Assembly: GCA_950022655.1 (NCBI GenBank) | Contig: OX465584.1 | Coordinates: forward strand, 47,102,723 to 47,166,722 | Direction: 5' to 3' | From: Alentia gelatinosa | Taxonomy: Eukaryota; Annelida; Polychaeta; Phyllodocida; Polynoidae | Length of the DNA: 64,000 bases | Shown here: positions 23,432 through 34,384 of the stretch, in pieces | Numbering within the stretch: position 1 is the stretch's first letter | How the letters are laid out: each line of letters opens with the position of its first letter | Made by a program: the position numbers and the translations under genes | The notes under the pieces: model-generated | What the model was told of the DNA's origin: nothing | What the model saw: only the letters and a program-made list of their open reading frames with translations | Database searches by the model: none

Positions 23432-24978
23432 CAATTAAGAATACATAATTTCCATTACCTGCCGTATTTGACATTCGTCTTATTTCATACTTATCCAATG
23501 TGTACTTCTTCTTAGAAGATAGCATTATCCTATTCTGCGCTTTAGTACAGTATTGGACGCACGACCTTTCTCTTCCAATCATACATACATCTTACAGGGT
23601 CTAACACCTCTCTCATTAATTTCAGTCGCTCGACCATACTTTGGCTTATTTTCTATTTTATTTTAAATTTCAAGATATCCCTTTACTTGTTACCTAGACA
23701 TTTGGCCCATATGGCCATAAGATTACAAATCAAACTAGACACAGTACATAGTCACATAATACAGCCTAAGGACAGTACGATCCCACTTACGCCATAACCA
23801 AAAGTGACGCCCATGGATGCTCAGGCGTTAAACTAATTTGACAATAAGCGATGCCGTTAGAAATGGTACACCAACACTAATGTTCAAGATGAAACGATCA
23901 AGATCTCACATTTAGCTTTAGTGGTCAGATGACTCAACACTTTATAAGTTCGCCCTCTCACAAGTGTTTTCAGGTTTGTTGTTGTTGTTTTTTTACTCCA
24001 TTATAGAAAATCGCCTCATCACTCAGGCGAATAGTATTGTCTGTGATACTGAATAAAAAGAAAAGATAAAAAGGTTTCAAGAGAAATGTCTGAATGCTCA
24101 ACTATGCACCAATGAAACATCCATGGAAGGATTCCCAGAGCTCTTATCAAGATCGGTATCTCTATGGTTATTCATAAGTCGGCTGATTCTATTAGTAAGT
24201 CATTAGATACAGATGAGAGCAGCCGAGGCATGGTCACCCCCAAAGGCAGGATCCACCCATTCAAAATCAATAGAGATGCAAGTAAAAACAAAGGCCGAGC
24301 AGGCAATGTGGATGACTATTGATTACTATCTACGAACAAGGCCGCTGGCGGTCCATCCTGAACCACTCCTTTGTCTCTGAGTAACACAAAAGGCCAGCGA
24401 TGACCTATTGCTTCATCTGATTAGGATCTGTGTATAGGCCAGTGGCGGGTGTGTGGGTATGGTCCATTAGGGACAAACAGATACAGATATTGTGCATTGA
24501 GCCGCTACCGAGCAGCTCAGTGGGGGAAGTCCGACACACGGAGCTACTCCCTGAATGCACCATTAGAAAGGATCAGTCCCCGATGGAGCGCGGATCTAGG
24601 ACCGGGGCCCCGTGAGGGACCGGGCCGTGACCGCTATTATCGCTCGGTTTGCCGGGGAGGGCCGCGCCGGCGCCCGGGAGGGAGGGAAGGAGGGCCAGGT
24701 CTGGGCTCCCAACCTTGCTGAAGTATGGCCGGACATCGCCCTAGGGACCCGGAAGGAAGAAATAAATGCTTGGTATTGGTCTTTTCTTCCTTATCCGAGC
24801 GTCGTGGTCTGTGCCTGCTCTTTTCTTTGTCGGAGCAACTGGAGGGTACACTTGTAATCTTTTTCTTCCTGATGATTTCATTCTAGGAGCAAAGTTAAAC
24901 GCTTCTTTTTTCGTCTATAAAAGCTTCTACTTTTACTTTTTAAACGACGATACTAACATGTAACATTAGTTTGATACT
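23432..24978. promoter_or_regulatory. Non-coding; CpG-rich and SOX/TCF-site-bearing patch at about 24200-24760
   Basis: 23432-24200 shows nothing recognisable. From about 24200 the texture changes. AACAAAGG and CCTTTGTC (SOX/TCF type) occur at about 24290 and 24369, with homeodomain-type ATTGATTA between them. About 24580-24760 is strongly GC- and CpG-rich (CCGCGCCGGCGCCCGGG), like a CpG island or an exposed regulatory element. No splice-supported exon identified. Confidence 0.3.
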
Positions 24979-25187
24979 ATATAAATGATACAAAGAATTA
25001 TTTTTTTTAATTCACATATAATTCACCTGAGAGGTAGGTGGTCTTCCATCATAGGATTGCAAATCCGGACCATAGAACAGCAGGGCAAAAGTTAAAAATT
25101 ATATATATAATTTTTCACTTTTGCCCTGCCTCTCAGGTGAATTATATGTGAATAGATCAAAAAAAATTCTTTGTATCATATATATAT
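24979..25187. repeat. Nested double palindrome (foldback element)
   Basis: The outer arms 24979-25034 and 25129-25187 are inverted copies, sharing ATTCACATATAATTCACCTG and a GATACAAAGAATT block. Inside lies a separate near-perfect palindrome at 25081-25128, with arms CAGGGCAAAAGTTAAAAATT and its complement around a TA-rich centre. The whole could fold into a cruciform with a branched tip. It is probably a foldback-type MITE. No target duplication resolved. Confidence 0.8.
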
Positions 25188-25575
25188 CTGTGGACGAACT
25201 CCTATGATTTACTGCCCACTGCTGGGCATGACACGTAAAATATATTCAGGCCTTCTTCGTGATTTACTTTGGTGTAAATATTTATCAAGGGATTCGTTTA
25301 ACATCGAGATGGTGGGTGGGGGATTCTGATGTATCTTGCAACGTTTCGTCCCAATTAATAGGACTTCTTCGGGCAGCTTGGTTGGTCTATGATAATAAGA
25401 AAAGATAATGACTGAGCCCGTATAAATAGTGATGGCTGTTCTCGGTTGTTCGTCCCGTAATTACGGCTCAATAGTTAAGCGACGAAAGACCTCGAATGGG
25501 TCATCACTGTTGCTCAGTAACTACGATTCATTATAATTCTTCATAATAAGTAGGATTGTCAAGCTGTTCTACTGT
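25188..25575. repeat. Dispersed repeat with hammerhead-like core
   Basis: Contains, on the minus strand at 25338-25372, CCGAAGAAGTCC - loop - GGGACGAAACGTTGC. It resembles the hammerhead order CUGANGA - helix II (GUCC/GGAC) - GAAA, with one substitution in the first box. Downstream words (GCTCAGTAACTACGATTCAT) resemble 49487-49520. A Penelope-like or retrozyme origin is an inference. Confidence 0.35.
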
Positions 25576-27109
25576 ACTTTTGAATGTCACCATCGGCAGA
25601 GTCTACTGCAGACATGTTTTTGACGACCCAGCATTGGGAAAGCTGGCCACATATATTTGTAATTAGGATGAAACATGAGGGATCCAACTCCAGAAATATG
25701 TACACGTGTAGATATTATAGCTCTATGCAAAATAAATGCAAGGCAATTCAAGATAAATAACATTATATCAATGCGACATTTACATGCACAACATGTAGAT
25801 CATTGTTGATTATCCCCTTTAATTATAAGACGAAATTTAAAATTTGATTTAAGAAGCTGCATGTAGGAAAATATACATGACACTGCATACGGTGATCTAA
25901 TGTATAATAGGGAGAAGAAAGGTCATTTCATACGAACAATGATATAATACATGTCAAAGATTCTCAACTTGATGAAAGTATGCAAAATCAAAGGTTACTG
26001 CTAAGAACTCTGAAATGTTGGTAAAAAGGAAGAGCACTTGTAACTGGGCGCTGTATATAATAACATGCATAAACAAGAACGTCTACGCTCACATGCTAGT
26101 TATAAGAGTGCTCCGTAATGGAGAGAGCTAACCTCGTTGTTTGAGAAAACAGAGACAAAGCTATAACCGCAGATACGCGCAAATCAATACAATGAGTGTG
26201 AGATAAGGATTGTTTGTCACCTAGAGAGGGGCTGCATAATGCATCTGTTAAATCAGGTACACGGTTCATCCATTGCTCACTGCATCCACCTGACTTCATC
26301 TGCCACTGATGCCCAGTGGAGGCGCAATTACCAAAGTGCATTTAATTGATTACATCTACATCAATTCATTAGAGCCATTGCGTCAGTTGACAAATAGCAG
26401 TCAAGGTATTTTTCACCTACATTGCTCTAGGTAAATATAGATGGGTTGCTCGCTTTATTCAGGAAATGGAACGGCACATTTCTTGTTTCTGTAATGGATG
26501 GCAGCTAGGTATGCTACCTCTTTTGGTTAAGGCCGCATTAACTATAAATTGTATTTGGGATGAATCCGTGTTCGTTGTCATAAAAGAGGGCAATATAGCC
26601 ATCATCATGAGTCTTTGAAGCATTCAGAGAAAGTTAATGGGAATTTTCTTAAATCTGGGCTCAGTTATTTGAAAAGAAATATTCAAAGAGTATTTACAGT
26701 CGCTCATTTATAAAATGGTGAACGCAGGTGCCTAGCTTTTAGCTGCCAGCTGTTTCATGGAATTTGTGTGATTCTAATGTATTGAAAGAAAATATATATA
26801 ATGAAATACGCACGTAACTATGCCACGGTTTTACCCTTTCGTTTGTTAAAATCCAACACAGCTGAGAGATAGGATGCATACAAATTAGACCATTGAGCTG
26901 TTTTACTTTTAGTTATACTTTTGATCTAGTTCTCGATTCCCTCTGCCCTGTTGGGTTTTCGTTTAGTCTATGGTACTCTTCAGGAAACTGGATTTTCGGA
27001 GAGTCTAATACTAAGCTTCCTGAGTGCCTGAAACTACAAGCAGCACTAAATCCTCTTACGCTCGCGGTAATAAATTTATAGCTTTGCCAGCTTCAATTTA
27101 ACGCATTCC
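25576..27109. other. Non-coding, nothing recognised
   Basis: AT-rich. Small frames at 26096-26341 (-) and 26893-27081 (+) have no domains or splice context I can support. Confidence 0.45.
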
Positions 27110-27560
27110 ATGCCTGAACCCCTACACCCCCACCGCTCCCGGAAAGACCTCCCCACCGACTTTCCCCAAGAGTAGCCTGAAAACTCTATGCCTCTCAATA
27201 CTTCATCGGCTCACAAAACCCTCACAAACGTTGCCTCAGCCCGTCTCAGGGGACTTAAACCCACCCATAGCCGCGGCCGATGGGGATGTGCGGGTATGAC
27301 CGCCACAGTACCTCCACTGCCCACTGGAGGGCGCCTCGGAGGTCGGGGTGCCAAGTTTTAGGACCTAAATGGAAGCGGGGTAGTGGCCTTTAGAGCCTGG
27401 GATCTGGAGCGGGTGTAGATAAGGGGTGTCTGCTGGCTAAGCCCTTACAGGGAATGGGAGGCTGGAGGCTATTTCTCATGGAGCCTCTGCTGGGCTGGCT
27501 ATACAGAAACTTGACAGCTTCATAGTTCGTATCTATTCAGCCGTCACCTGACCCCCACCC
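27110..27560. promoter_or_regulatory. GC-rich patch with CTCF-like site
   Basis: A GC- and C-rich stretch in AT-rich surroundings. On the plus strand CCACTGGAGGGC (27321-27332), followed by GCC, is one position off the CTCF core. CCGCGGCC lies about 50 bp upstream. No open frame of note. A cis-regulatory or boundary role is inferred from composition and motif only. Confidence 0.3.
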
Positions 27561-29084
27561 TCCCCGCAGATATTTTGTGCTGCTTAGGCTTATTAGTCTC
27601 TGCTCCAAACTAGTAACGTGTTACCGGAACAGGATTCAACTGGAACAGAGAAATAGACTTAAAAGACAAATCGAGAGTATCTAGTGGGAGGAAAACAACA
27701 AGTTTCACTGACTTTCTCTCCTTCATCTCTAATTGGGTATTATGTGCATCCATACTTAATGAAACTGTCACTTCAAATAAACTCATAGATCTTGTTGACA
27801 AAACTTTGCAAGACCTGTTATCCACTGAGGGAATTAGTCACAGAGGCTATGCCTGATTTGAGATCACAAACAATAGGATTGAGTGGTAGTATTTACCGTA
27901 TGATATGTATATCTCTCATTTACAAATAAAACACAAAACACTCGGCATTGTGTTCGGATTTTAGGATATATCAAAAATTGGCCTAAGGGACAAAAGTTTA
28001 TCCAGAAAGGTACCTTACCCAGAGATACAAACAGACCACAGGATCTCTGCTTGGAGAGTGGCTCTTCTGCCCCCGGCAGTCCGGTTCCTGACTCCCCCCC
28101 TCACCTCTCTCAAGGGCATCGGTGTCTCTACGGGATTTTACTGCCTGTTCTGATTAGTATAGATGGATTCTTTACAATGCTGGCATAGGCTAGGTTTTCC
28201 CTGTGTAAAATCCTGGTCTATGCATCCCTATCCTAACCAATTATATTGGTTTCAACGAAAAGAAATTAATCATCAAAGTTGTCCATATCTATTGGTAGCC
28301 GAATGACTGAATTAGAATAGTCACCATTTGTGTGTGTCTTCCTGGCTTCTTTACCCTCATTATTACTTGCTCTAGTTCCTTACCTGCCCGCATAGTGGCA
28401 GGTATACCAATGACACCCCTACACTGGCCGCCAGAGCTACACTACGCTAGCTCTGGTTTGGTTAAATCTGTGGCCGCCTTGACCCATTAGCTGTAAGTGT
28501 CTGTGATTCTCCCTGCAGATCTTTGTTCTGACCTACACCTATGGTTGAAGAATGTGTCCATTCTCACACTTGAAGCTATTTTTCCATGTTCATATTTCCT
28601 TTTGTGTGTATTGTGAATAAAATAATTATAAGATAAACATTTATATTATCAATTTTGTGAGCTTTGAAGTTTTCTTAATAGGTATTTCGGCTATCAGAAT
28701 CTACAGATAAAGAAAGGTGCTTGGTATGAGAGTGAGAATTCCTGGACACGACCAGGGTTTAACGTTACCAACCTCTAAATCAGAACACAGTGTAGACAGA
28801 GGTGGCGTTCAATCTATGACACTCCGAGTTGATATTGTCATGAGCACCCTCATGGGCATGTGCGGCTGCCAAGTCACCCTCTATTGGTTGTGGGTTCAGC
28901 AGCCAATCAGAGCACAAAATCATTTCCCTCTTGACACATGGCTGTACCCGGTACTTCTGTTTATGTTCTGACTTGAATTAGAACAACAACATGATATTTT
29001 ATCTCTAGTAAAAAAACTCATGAAAATAAATGAATCTGAATTAACTTATTATCTTATTTGAACTATCACGTGTAGAGCATTTTT
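27561..29084. other. Non-coding, nothing recognised
   Basis: No structured repeat or recognisable gene. Short frames 27610-27825 (-) and 28717-28971 (+) lack known domains. Confidence 0.45.
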
Positions 29085-29220
29085 AGGCCCTACACGGCAA
29101 TGCTTGTAAGGTATCTTCAGACCCTACATGGCAATGCTTGAAGGCAACTTCAGACCCTACATGGCAATGCTTGGAGGCAACTTCAGGACCTACATGGTAA
29201 TGCCTCCAGGCATTTTCAGG
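29085..29220. repeat. Tandem repeat, 33-34 bp unit, four copies
   Basis: The unit AGACCCTACATGGCAATGCT plus TGGAGGCAACTTC repeats four times. The two central copies are almost identical and the outer two are diverged. Confidence 0.85.
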
Positions 29221-30128
29221 ACTGAAAGATTTTTCGAATTGACTGGACCATGGTGATTATTTTTGCTAACGCCAGCTATGCGTTGACTAGCATCTATGGA
29301 GCATCAAGAGGAGAAACGTTCTCTTGTAAACATCACACCATATAAAGTAGCGATTCAGAAAATATACAAAACTGTACATAGTTGGACTGTTCCATGTGGG
29401 TTCATATTTAGAATCGACAATGAAATAGTTGAATAAAGCCTGGTGGTATGGGAATAATCCGCGAATCTTAATTTTCCATGACACCTTAAAGCCAATGGGA
29501 AAATGCACTTCTATATATGCAAATATATATCCATTTGTTTTATGGACCACGATTCCCTTGTACCACTCGTTTTATAAAAAAAAATGAAGTAACTAAAACT
29601 AACGATGGATAAAGTATATTATCAAATTATTGTCAAACAGCCCATACTAAGTAGCCGCTAAACGCATGTAGACGGTATACAGATAGTAAAGATAATGCCC
29701 TCGCTCCTGGAGGTGCATCAGAATCATCACTGTGTGGCATCCCGAGAAGCAGTGTGCTCCATTTAGCGAGGTTCTACTGTATTAGATAATGCTGCTGGAT
29801 CACCGGGACATGATGGACAACACGAGTATAACTGTGGGTATTCTATTATTCTATTGAATTACCCTAGATATATCTTCCAGTAATTTGTTGTGAAGGGTAC
29901 ATGGTTGCAGGGCCATATATAGGCTTTATGAGGGGCATGATGATGATTTACAATTGTTATTGTTGCCTGGTGTGGCCAGTGCACATGCACTTACATCCTG
30001 CCTTAAGGGAAGCGGTGACCTTCTGATATTGTTGCGATACTACAATGGTGCAATTTACTCTATAAATGTTATGGTTTCTCTCTTTTATTAAACCTAAAAC
30101 AGAACATAATATACAACCGACGTGTGTT

Positions 30129-30130
<2 letters not shown>
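29221..30130. other. Non-coding, nothing recognised
   Basis: AT-rich with no recognised gene. Precedes the TA/GA microsatellite. Confidence 0.45.
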
Positions 30131-30218
<88 letters not shown>

Positions 30219-30374
30219 CAGAGAGAGACAGAGAGAGACAGAGAGAGACAGAGAGAGACAGAGAGAGACACAGAGAGACACAGAGACACAGAGAGACACA
30301 GAGACAGAGACACAGAGACACAGAGACACAGAGAGACACAGAGAGAGACACAGAGACAGAGACACAGAGAGAGA
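30131..30374. repeat. Compound microsatellite (TA)n-(GA)n-(GAGAGACA)n
   Basis: About 24 TA units (30131-30178) switch directly to about 16 GA units and then to a long purine-rich GAGAGACA/GACACA array to about 30374. One strand is almost all purine for about 195 bp, a composition that can form triplex DNA. Open frames of Ser/Leu/Cys or Arg/Glu/Thr repeats across it are composition artefacts. Confidence 0.95.
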
Positions 30375-30634
30375 GATTCCCTGGGACAGATCTTGTGAAG
30401 ATGGATTGTGAATTGACGAAGAGTTACATCTATGCTAATGATATATTCCATCTTTCCATCATCCAAGATGGATAGTCCTAAGAGACCCATAGACCTGTCT
30501 CTGTATATTTTATCTATATTCATGCTAATTTTTTCATCATATCAAATTGCACCTAAGGGACGCCTCACTTTCCCCCAGCCCCTCCAAAGCTTCTGCGTTG
30601 ATGCGCCCAGTAAACATATGTAAGATGGGTCAGT

Positions 30635-30650
30635 GCTGCCACCTCCTGGC
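30635..30650 (-). promoter_or_regulatory. CTCF-like site
   Basis: The minus strand reads GCCAGGAGGTGGCAGC. It is one position off the core CCASYAGRKGGC and keeps the favoured GGCAGC 3' extension. It stands alone in an otherwise featureless stretch. Confidence 0.35.
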
Positions 30651-30865
30651 GACAAATACACCACCTACCTTTCTACCATTCATATACGCCTTGTAGAATG
30701 CTTATATCGTGGATGAGATAGAATTTCTGTATTGTTGTACATACATATCCGGATTTATTATCCACCTAATAGAGCCTATAGGTTGCTACTGAGTAAAAGA
30801 CGGAAAGCTGTATTCTACAAAAATCCTTTATATATAGTGTGCACAGTAATAATACCTGAGAAGAG

Positions 30866-31171
30866 CGGCGTGTATTTTGTCTCTCCTTTGATAACTTGTA
30901 TTTGTAATGGTAAAACATGCGTGTAGTGAGTGTGTATCGCTATCGGAGGAGGATACAACATCGGTGTATCCTCCTGGAATGATACGTGAAAAAGTCCCTG
31001 AAATATCACCTGGGGTGCAAAGTAGTGCATCAACAGATCGGCGTCCAATTTGTCTTTCCTCCGATGACTTGTATGTGCAATGCTGTACAATGTTAGTTGT
31101 TTCTGATACTCTGTACTTATCCTCCTCGGAGTTGATTCTACACGAGGATACGGCCATTAGTATCAGAAACA
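30866..31171. repeat. Local direct and inverted repeats (GTTTCTGATACT family)
   Basis: Two versions of TTTGTCTYTCCTYYGATRAC, then TTGTATKTGYAATG (around 30876 and 31049), form a direct repeat 173 bp apart. AGGAGGATACA/TGTATCCTCCT is a hairpin near 30945-30977. GTTTCTGATACT (about 31098) and AGTATCAGAAAC (to 31171) are perfect inverted 12-mers enclosing ATCCTC/GAGGAT. A further GTTTCTGATACT followed by TATCCTC lies near 32064. It is likely a small TIR element family; limits uncertain. Confidence 0.5.
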
Positions 31172-31759
31172 GGTTAATATTGTGTATCACTGCTACTCTA
31201 CCTGGCTTTGAAGAGATGATATGAACGACTCGCTGGGTCAATTTAGATTCATGTCTTATCAATTTGACAAATGCTATCAATTGAAATATATGTAACTATG
31301 AGATATGTGTAATACATGATGAATGGGAATTTCATTAGCTATACCCCTACGAAGCATCGAGTGCTGAAAGGAAAATAAATTCGTTAAGATTTAAGTGTGG
31401 GTGGTGGTGAATTTAATGAAATGCGATGTGCCTGAGATTTGGAATGTACGCGGAAGTGAGTCGAGGAGTGAACGGGTTGGTTGGGAAAGTGGTAAAAAGA
31501 ATGGGTTGCGTACTGACAGTAGAAAAATATAAAAGTATCCAATAACGCGGCAGGAGGCAGGGAGCCAACAAGAGATATTTGAGCCTAATGCTAAGCTATG
31601 TTTTGAAAATAATTGCGAAACGCCTGAGGGCCATCACATAGCATAGATATAAAACATCGATGAGGGAACCTGGGTGCTGTCGCACAGCATAAGCCATGAG
31701 GCACAACATAGAGAAAGTGAATAAAAGAGACTGGAAATTTCGTTGTGATAAACAATATC
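31172..31759. other. Non-coding, nothing recognised
   Basis: No recognised gene or structured repeat up to the foldback repeat. Confidence 0.45.
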
Positions 31760-32053
31760 ATAGAGGAAACCCATGAAAGTTTAGGGTCTGAGCTCGTGTC
31801 CCATCGAGTTTGAATCACGGAGTAATTCACAAGGCAAAGCCGCGTGAATTGCTATGTGATTCAAACGAGATGGGATGGAGCTCTGACCCTAAACTTGAAT
31901 GGGTTTCTGAATTTATCACACCCTTAATATTGACTAATGGGCTAACATTTGTGACATTATCCCCCATTGGATATTTTTCCTAAATATCTAATGGGTGTTA
32001 GATACGAGTTTCCAATGTTAAGTCTATGGAGAAAAGATATCTGGGGTGAGATA
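31760..32053 (+). repeat. Foldback dispersed repeat, copy A (294 bp)
   Basis: Nearly identical to 57959-58253 in the same orientation. The first half is a long imperfect hairpin: arms of about 65 bp (about 31765-31830 and 31842-31909) sharing GTTTAGGGTCTGAGCTC- and GAATCAC-type blocks, with an 11 bp loop. The second half holds a smaller hairpin, CCCATTGGATAT / ATATCTAATGGG. It is non-coding, probably a MITE, with unresolved ends. Confidence 0.88.
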
Positions 32054-32275
32054 ATAACCAGTTTCTGATACTAGCGGGCGTATCCTCCGTATAGTTAACA
32101 CAAAGTGTGAGCGAGGATATTGTAACTTCAAGTCTATCAGGCGTTCCCTGCATTTTGAGCGTGGGATACTCTCAAATACGCTGCCTAGGTTAGGGAGAGG
32201 TTATAGAGACATTCAGCATGCTGCAAACGCTATCCTTTCACGGTGTTCGTGCCAACTCTGTTGTACTGCCAACCC

Positions 32276-32374
32276 GGCGTTTACACTAGACGATTATGGC
32301 TGGCAATTCTGGCATTTTGCACCTCCTGATGACTTTCAGCAGTAAAATGAAAGAAATCGTCTAATGTAAACGCC
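32276..32374. mobile_element. 99 bp MITE with GGCGTTTACACTAGACGATT inverted repeats
   Basis: The ends are inverted copies matching at about 18 of 20 positions. It belongs to the same family as the 233-613 and 5166-5520 elements but keeps only about 60 bp between the TIRs. Further family-type ends lie just downstream (AGTCATCAGTGTAAACGC near 32555-32575 and AGTCGTCAAATGTTAACGCC near 32667-32686). A short GAATTCAAGCGGGCTTCAATT-like repeat fills 32462-32522. Confidence 0.7.
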
Positions 32375-32700
32375 AAGTTTGTGGCGACTGCAGATCTTCT
32401 GGTTACATCAGATTATATAATTATGCACCACCTGATGAGCATTGGACATGATCTGGCGCCCGCGACTATTTCAAGCGGGCTTCAATTCAAGCAGGCTTGA
32501 ATTCAAGCGGGCTTCAATTAGTCGTCTACCCGGTTGGTGATTCTGTGAAAACTTTTAGTCATCAGTGTAAACGCTCAGGTACATTATGAGATCGACGACT
32601 TTTGTGGTGGACATTGCCACCACCTGACCACCATTGGAATGACGATCTACAGTCGCCACGTATTTAGTCGTCAAATGTTAACGCCAGGTAAAGGTTTGGG
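32375..32700. repeat. Cluster of eroded TIR ends and an 18-19 bp direct/inverted repeat
   Basis: CAAGCGGGCTTCAATT and its partial inverse CAGGCTTGAATT alternate at 32462-32522. Two right-type GTAAACGC/GTTAACGCC ends follow. Probably nested MITE insertions; individual elements not resolved. Confidence 0.5.
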
Positions 32701-32709
32701 GAAGTGATC

Positions 32710-32945
32710 AGCTGACATTGACCGATCACTACAGACTGAAGTACCTCATTGACCCACTGGTGATGGATATTTTGGGCCAATACAAAGGCAGCTGTAGAAG
32801 TTGCCCATTGGTTTGTTGCCAAGTAGATTACAGCAAATGACCCACAGATTGGATTATTCCCATTGATTTTAATTGTTAATTGCTTTGATAATTCCACACT
32901 CATCCATCAATGATGAACATACCATTTGATCCCAGTCATCGTTAT
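32710..32945 (+). repeat. Diverged repeat flanking the retrotransposon, left copy
   Basis: Shares TACCTCATTGACCCACTGGT and AATGATGAACATACC, in the same order, orientation and spacing (about 155-160 bp apart), with 38513-38750 on the other side of the DIRS element. Intervening sequence is clearly related but diverged. No coding potential recognised. Confidence 0.7.
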
Positions 32946-33099
32946 GTGCTTCCTATTGACAGATCTAAATTCCACATCAATCATATCACATTACCCCAGA
33001 TCCCCAATGAAACAGAGTGAAGGCCGTAGTGGGCTTATAAAATTTTATTTAATTTTATGAGTCTTATTGATATGAATAAGAGAAATACATGAGTATCAA

Positions 33100-33225
33100 T
33101 GATAAGACAAATATAGAAATTGACATAGATATGTGTTTGTCAATTGTGATAAGATTTGTGACAATATGACAAATATTGAAATTGACATAGATATGTATTT
33201 GTCAATTTGTGATAATATTTGATAT
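33100..33225. repeat. Tandem repeat, ~65 bp unit, two copies
   Basis: GACAAATATWGAAATTGACA followed by TAGATATGTRTTTGTCAATT occurs twice. Each unit holds an inner inverted pair (AATTGACA...TTTGTCAATT). It lies about 130 bp beyond the recombinase stop, in AT-rich DNA, so whether it belongs to the retrotransposon 3' region is unknown. Confidence 0.75.
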
Positions 33226-33349
33226 AAGAAAAATGACGATTATGTGATATTACATAGTTAAACATAACATGTAATAATAAAATAATAGAAATAGCCAAGA
33301 AGCCAATAGTTAAGGGAAGAGGAGGGTGGGAAAGTTTTTTTTTTTATAG

Positions 33350-34384
33350 TCACTTTCTGAAGGAGAGAGACTCAATGAGAGACTTGTTGACAGTCTCTTG
33401 GTCTGATACTTTGATGTAGTCTCTATGAGCCTGGGACCTCCACCCTCCATACCTCTGGATGTTAAGTTCAGGTATTCCTGCCTCAAATGCCTGAGTGGCA
33501 GCGGCCTTCCTGAGGCTGTGGAGGGTGTATGTCTTCACCGTTTGGCCTGTGGCCTGTAGGAGGCGGTCCCATTCGTTGGTCATAACCCGTGATGTGATGG
33601 TCGTCCCATCGGGCAGTGTCAGGAACGGGTCCCGCAGTGAAGCCGTAGGGGCCGCCCGTAGTAGGCCTCGAACCGCGTCTACCGGGCACACCCGGATATC
33701 GTCCGCGGCCTCGAGGCGCATCACTTTCTGTTGCCCTACGTATTGAAGATTTTTGGCCGCCTTGATGGTGATGGTGAGATGCCGGCGGCCGAGGACCACG
33801 TCCCCGCGAGTGAGGTTCCGAGCCGGGTCGAATGCCCGAGCCGACTGCGGCGCCACCTCCCCCTGCCGTAGGGCCGCGTAGAAAATGAGGAGCATGCCCG
33901 CCCTCATTGCCGTATGGAGGGGCGATCCCGTCAGGGCGTCGAGGACCGCCCTGAACACATCCATTGGTATGGGGGCCTTCACGTTTGGCACGTACAGCTT
34001 GTTTCTCCTCATGCCCTCGAGGGCACGCTTCACCCGGTGATCCTCTGTTGGCTGCACGTCCCCCCCCGTCAGTCGGAGGTGTGCCCGGACGTGCGATAAC
34101 TGGTTGGCGACCGTGGCCGGCGAGGGGGCGTGGTCCGCCACGTATTCCAGATACGACGTGATCAGGCTCACGGTCGGTGCCCGGGGGTCCGCTCTCATCC
34201 GGTTGCAGAACGCCAGGTAGGTGGTGACTGCGGATCGCTGGTTTGCGAGCGTACCTGGGGCACGCGCCTCTGACTGCCTCGCAGATGCCTTCGCCTGGAG
34301 TAAGAGAAGCGCCCGATCTGCAGAAGAGACGGAGTACGGGTACAAAAGAGGCATGGGTACACGGTACGATAGGGTACAACTCAT
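33350..34384 (-). CDS. Tyrosine recombinase (integrase) of DIRS-type element
   Basis: 344 codons. The N-terminal about 40-130 matches the helical core-binding (SAM-like) domain of tyrosine recombinases (TLANQRSAVTTYLAFC, ATVANQLSHVRAHLRL). The C-terminal catalytic domain carries Arg173 (ALRQGE), a Lys at 208 or 211, His289 and Arg292 (HSLR), Trp315 (GGWRS, the usual H/W position) and nucleophile Tyr323 (RDYIKVS). The R-K-H-R-W-Y set is therefore complete. It would integrate the circular cDNA by strand exchange. Its start falls exactly where RNase H homology ends, and it is read in a different frame from RT. There may be a later start at Met11. Crypton transposases and phage integrases share the fold, but the RT neighbour settles the assignment. 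Confidence 0.92.
   Translation of the reverse strand: MSCTLSYRVPMPLLYPYSVSSADRALLLLQAKASARQSEARAPGTLANQRSAVTTYLAFCNRMRADPRAPTVSLITSYLEYVADHAPSPATVANQLSHVRAHLRLTGGDVQPTEDHRVKRALEGMRRNKLYVPNVKAPIPMDVFRAVLDALTGSPLHTAMRAGMLLIFYAALRQGEVAPQSARAFDPARNLTRGDVVLGRRHLTITIKAAKNLQYVGQQKVMRLEAADDIRVCPVDAVRGLLRAAPTASLRDPFLTLPDGTTITSRVMTNEWDRLLQATGQTVKTYTLHSLRKAAATQAFEAGIPELNIQRYGGWRSQAHRDYIKVSDQETVNKSLIESLSFRK

Noticed and set aside
29957..30523. 188-codon minus-strand frame (Leu/Ser/Cys/Val repeats) and plus-strand Arg/Glu frames
   Set aside because: They lie entirely on the TA/GA microsatellite; composition artefacts.
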